The notes beneath the pieces were generated by a model that was not told the DNA's origin, did no database searches, and was given only the letters and a program-made list of their open reading frames with translations. DNA of 64,000 nucleotides, taken from NCBI RefSeq assembly GCF_009938205.1, contig NZ_AP019654.1:930001-994000 (forward strand). Direction: 5' to 3'. The translations under genes were made by a program, and so were the position numbers. Every line of letters starts with the position of its first letter. Position 1 is the first letter of the stretch. Positions 63,971 to 64,000 of this stretch are shown here, piece after piece. The stretch comes from Vibrio panuliri. GTDB taxonomy: Bacteria > Pseudomonadota > Gammaproteobacteria > Enterobacterales > Vibrionaceae.

Positions 63971-64000
63971 ATGAAAAAAGAATTCTCAGTTGTTATTGCA
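63971..64000 (+). CDS. Start of a probable 6-phospho-alpha-glucosidase (GH4)
   Basis: Only the first ten codons are in the window (MKKEFSVVIA), preceded by GAGGC. This N-terminus fits the Rossmann start of family 4 6-phospho-alpha-glucosidases (MalH/AglB type, xxFSVVIAGGGS). The partner of an AglA-type PTS is normally such an enzyme. Identity rests on ten residues plus context. Confidence 0.6.
   Translation, partial: MKKEFSVVIA

Overview
This window looks like chromosome 1 of a Vibrio species. The gene order is the one I recall from Vibrionaceae: cvpA-purF, znuBCA, tfoS/tfoR, feoABC, argS, flhA-flhF-flhG-fliA-che-parC-parP-cheW, ccmA-I, mlaA-fadL, fadIJ-aphB and apt-dnaX-ybaB-recR. AphB and the ParC/ParP polar chemotaxis proteins are Vibrio hallmarks. 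I cannot name the species. The alpha-glucoside PTS locus and the second trpB argue against V. cholerae itself. There is no transposase, integrase, prophage or CRISPR array. The only repeats are short non-coding dispersed elements and one in-gene hexanucleotide tract.

Layout. 1-11.4 kb: the end of cvpA, purF, the Zur-controlled zinc importer znuBC/znuA, the membrane-bound AraC-type regulator TfoS with its probable target sRNA TfoR, and the ferrous iron importer feoABC. 11.4-19.7 kb: housekeeping genes (HIT hydrolase, a membrane protein, tRNA-Ser(UGA), argS, yecM, an M16 protease, sixA). 19.7-32.4 kb: one long co-directional flagellar/chemotaxis run behind a sigma-54 promoter (flhA flhF flhG fliA cheY cheZ cheA cheB parC parP cheW and a DUF2802 gene). 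32.6-39.7 kb: the complete cytochrome c maturation operon ccmABCDEFGHI. 39.7-49.1 kb: lipid and fatty-acid genes (mlaA, two fadL paralogues, an ECF sigma/anti-sigma pair, fadIJ) with FadR-like operators and a well-structured candidate sRNA. 49.1-51.2 kb: an orphan TrpB with a TrpR-like operator and a YdjA-type nitroreductase. 51.2-58.8 kb: aphB, an RssB-like response regulator, apt, dnaX (with a -1 frameshift site), ybaB and recR, flanked by a dispersed palindromic repeat. 58.8-64 kb: aqpZ, ridA with a YheO/DauR-type regulator, and a GntR-controlled alpha-glucoside PTS locus cut off by the window end.

How the parts work together. Metal supply (Zn2+ by ZnuABC, Fe2+ by FeoABC) sits next to the chitin-to-competence module (TfoS, TfoR). 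The flagellar block couples placement of the single polar flagellum (FlhF/FlhG), its late sigma factor (FliA), the phosphorelay (CheA/W/Y/Z/B) and polar array inheritance (ParC/ParP). The ccm operon is a self-contained heme-ligation pathway. FadL import and FadIJ beta-oxidation are probably under FadR. The most interesting unexplained element is the 45.25-45.41 kb candidate sRNA. It is transcribed divergently from the ECF sigma/DUF3379 pair and shares a palindromic control region with it. Statements about other Vibrio genomes and published systems are from memory; no database was searched.
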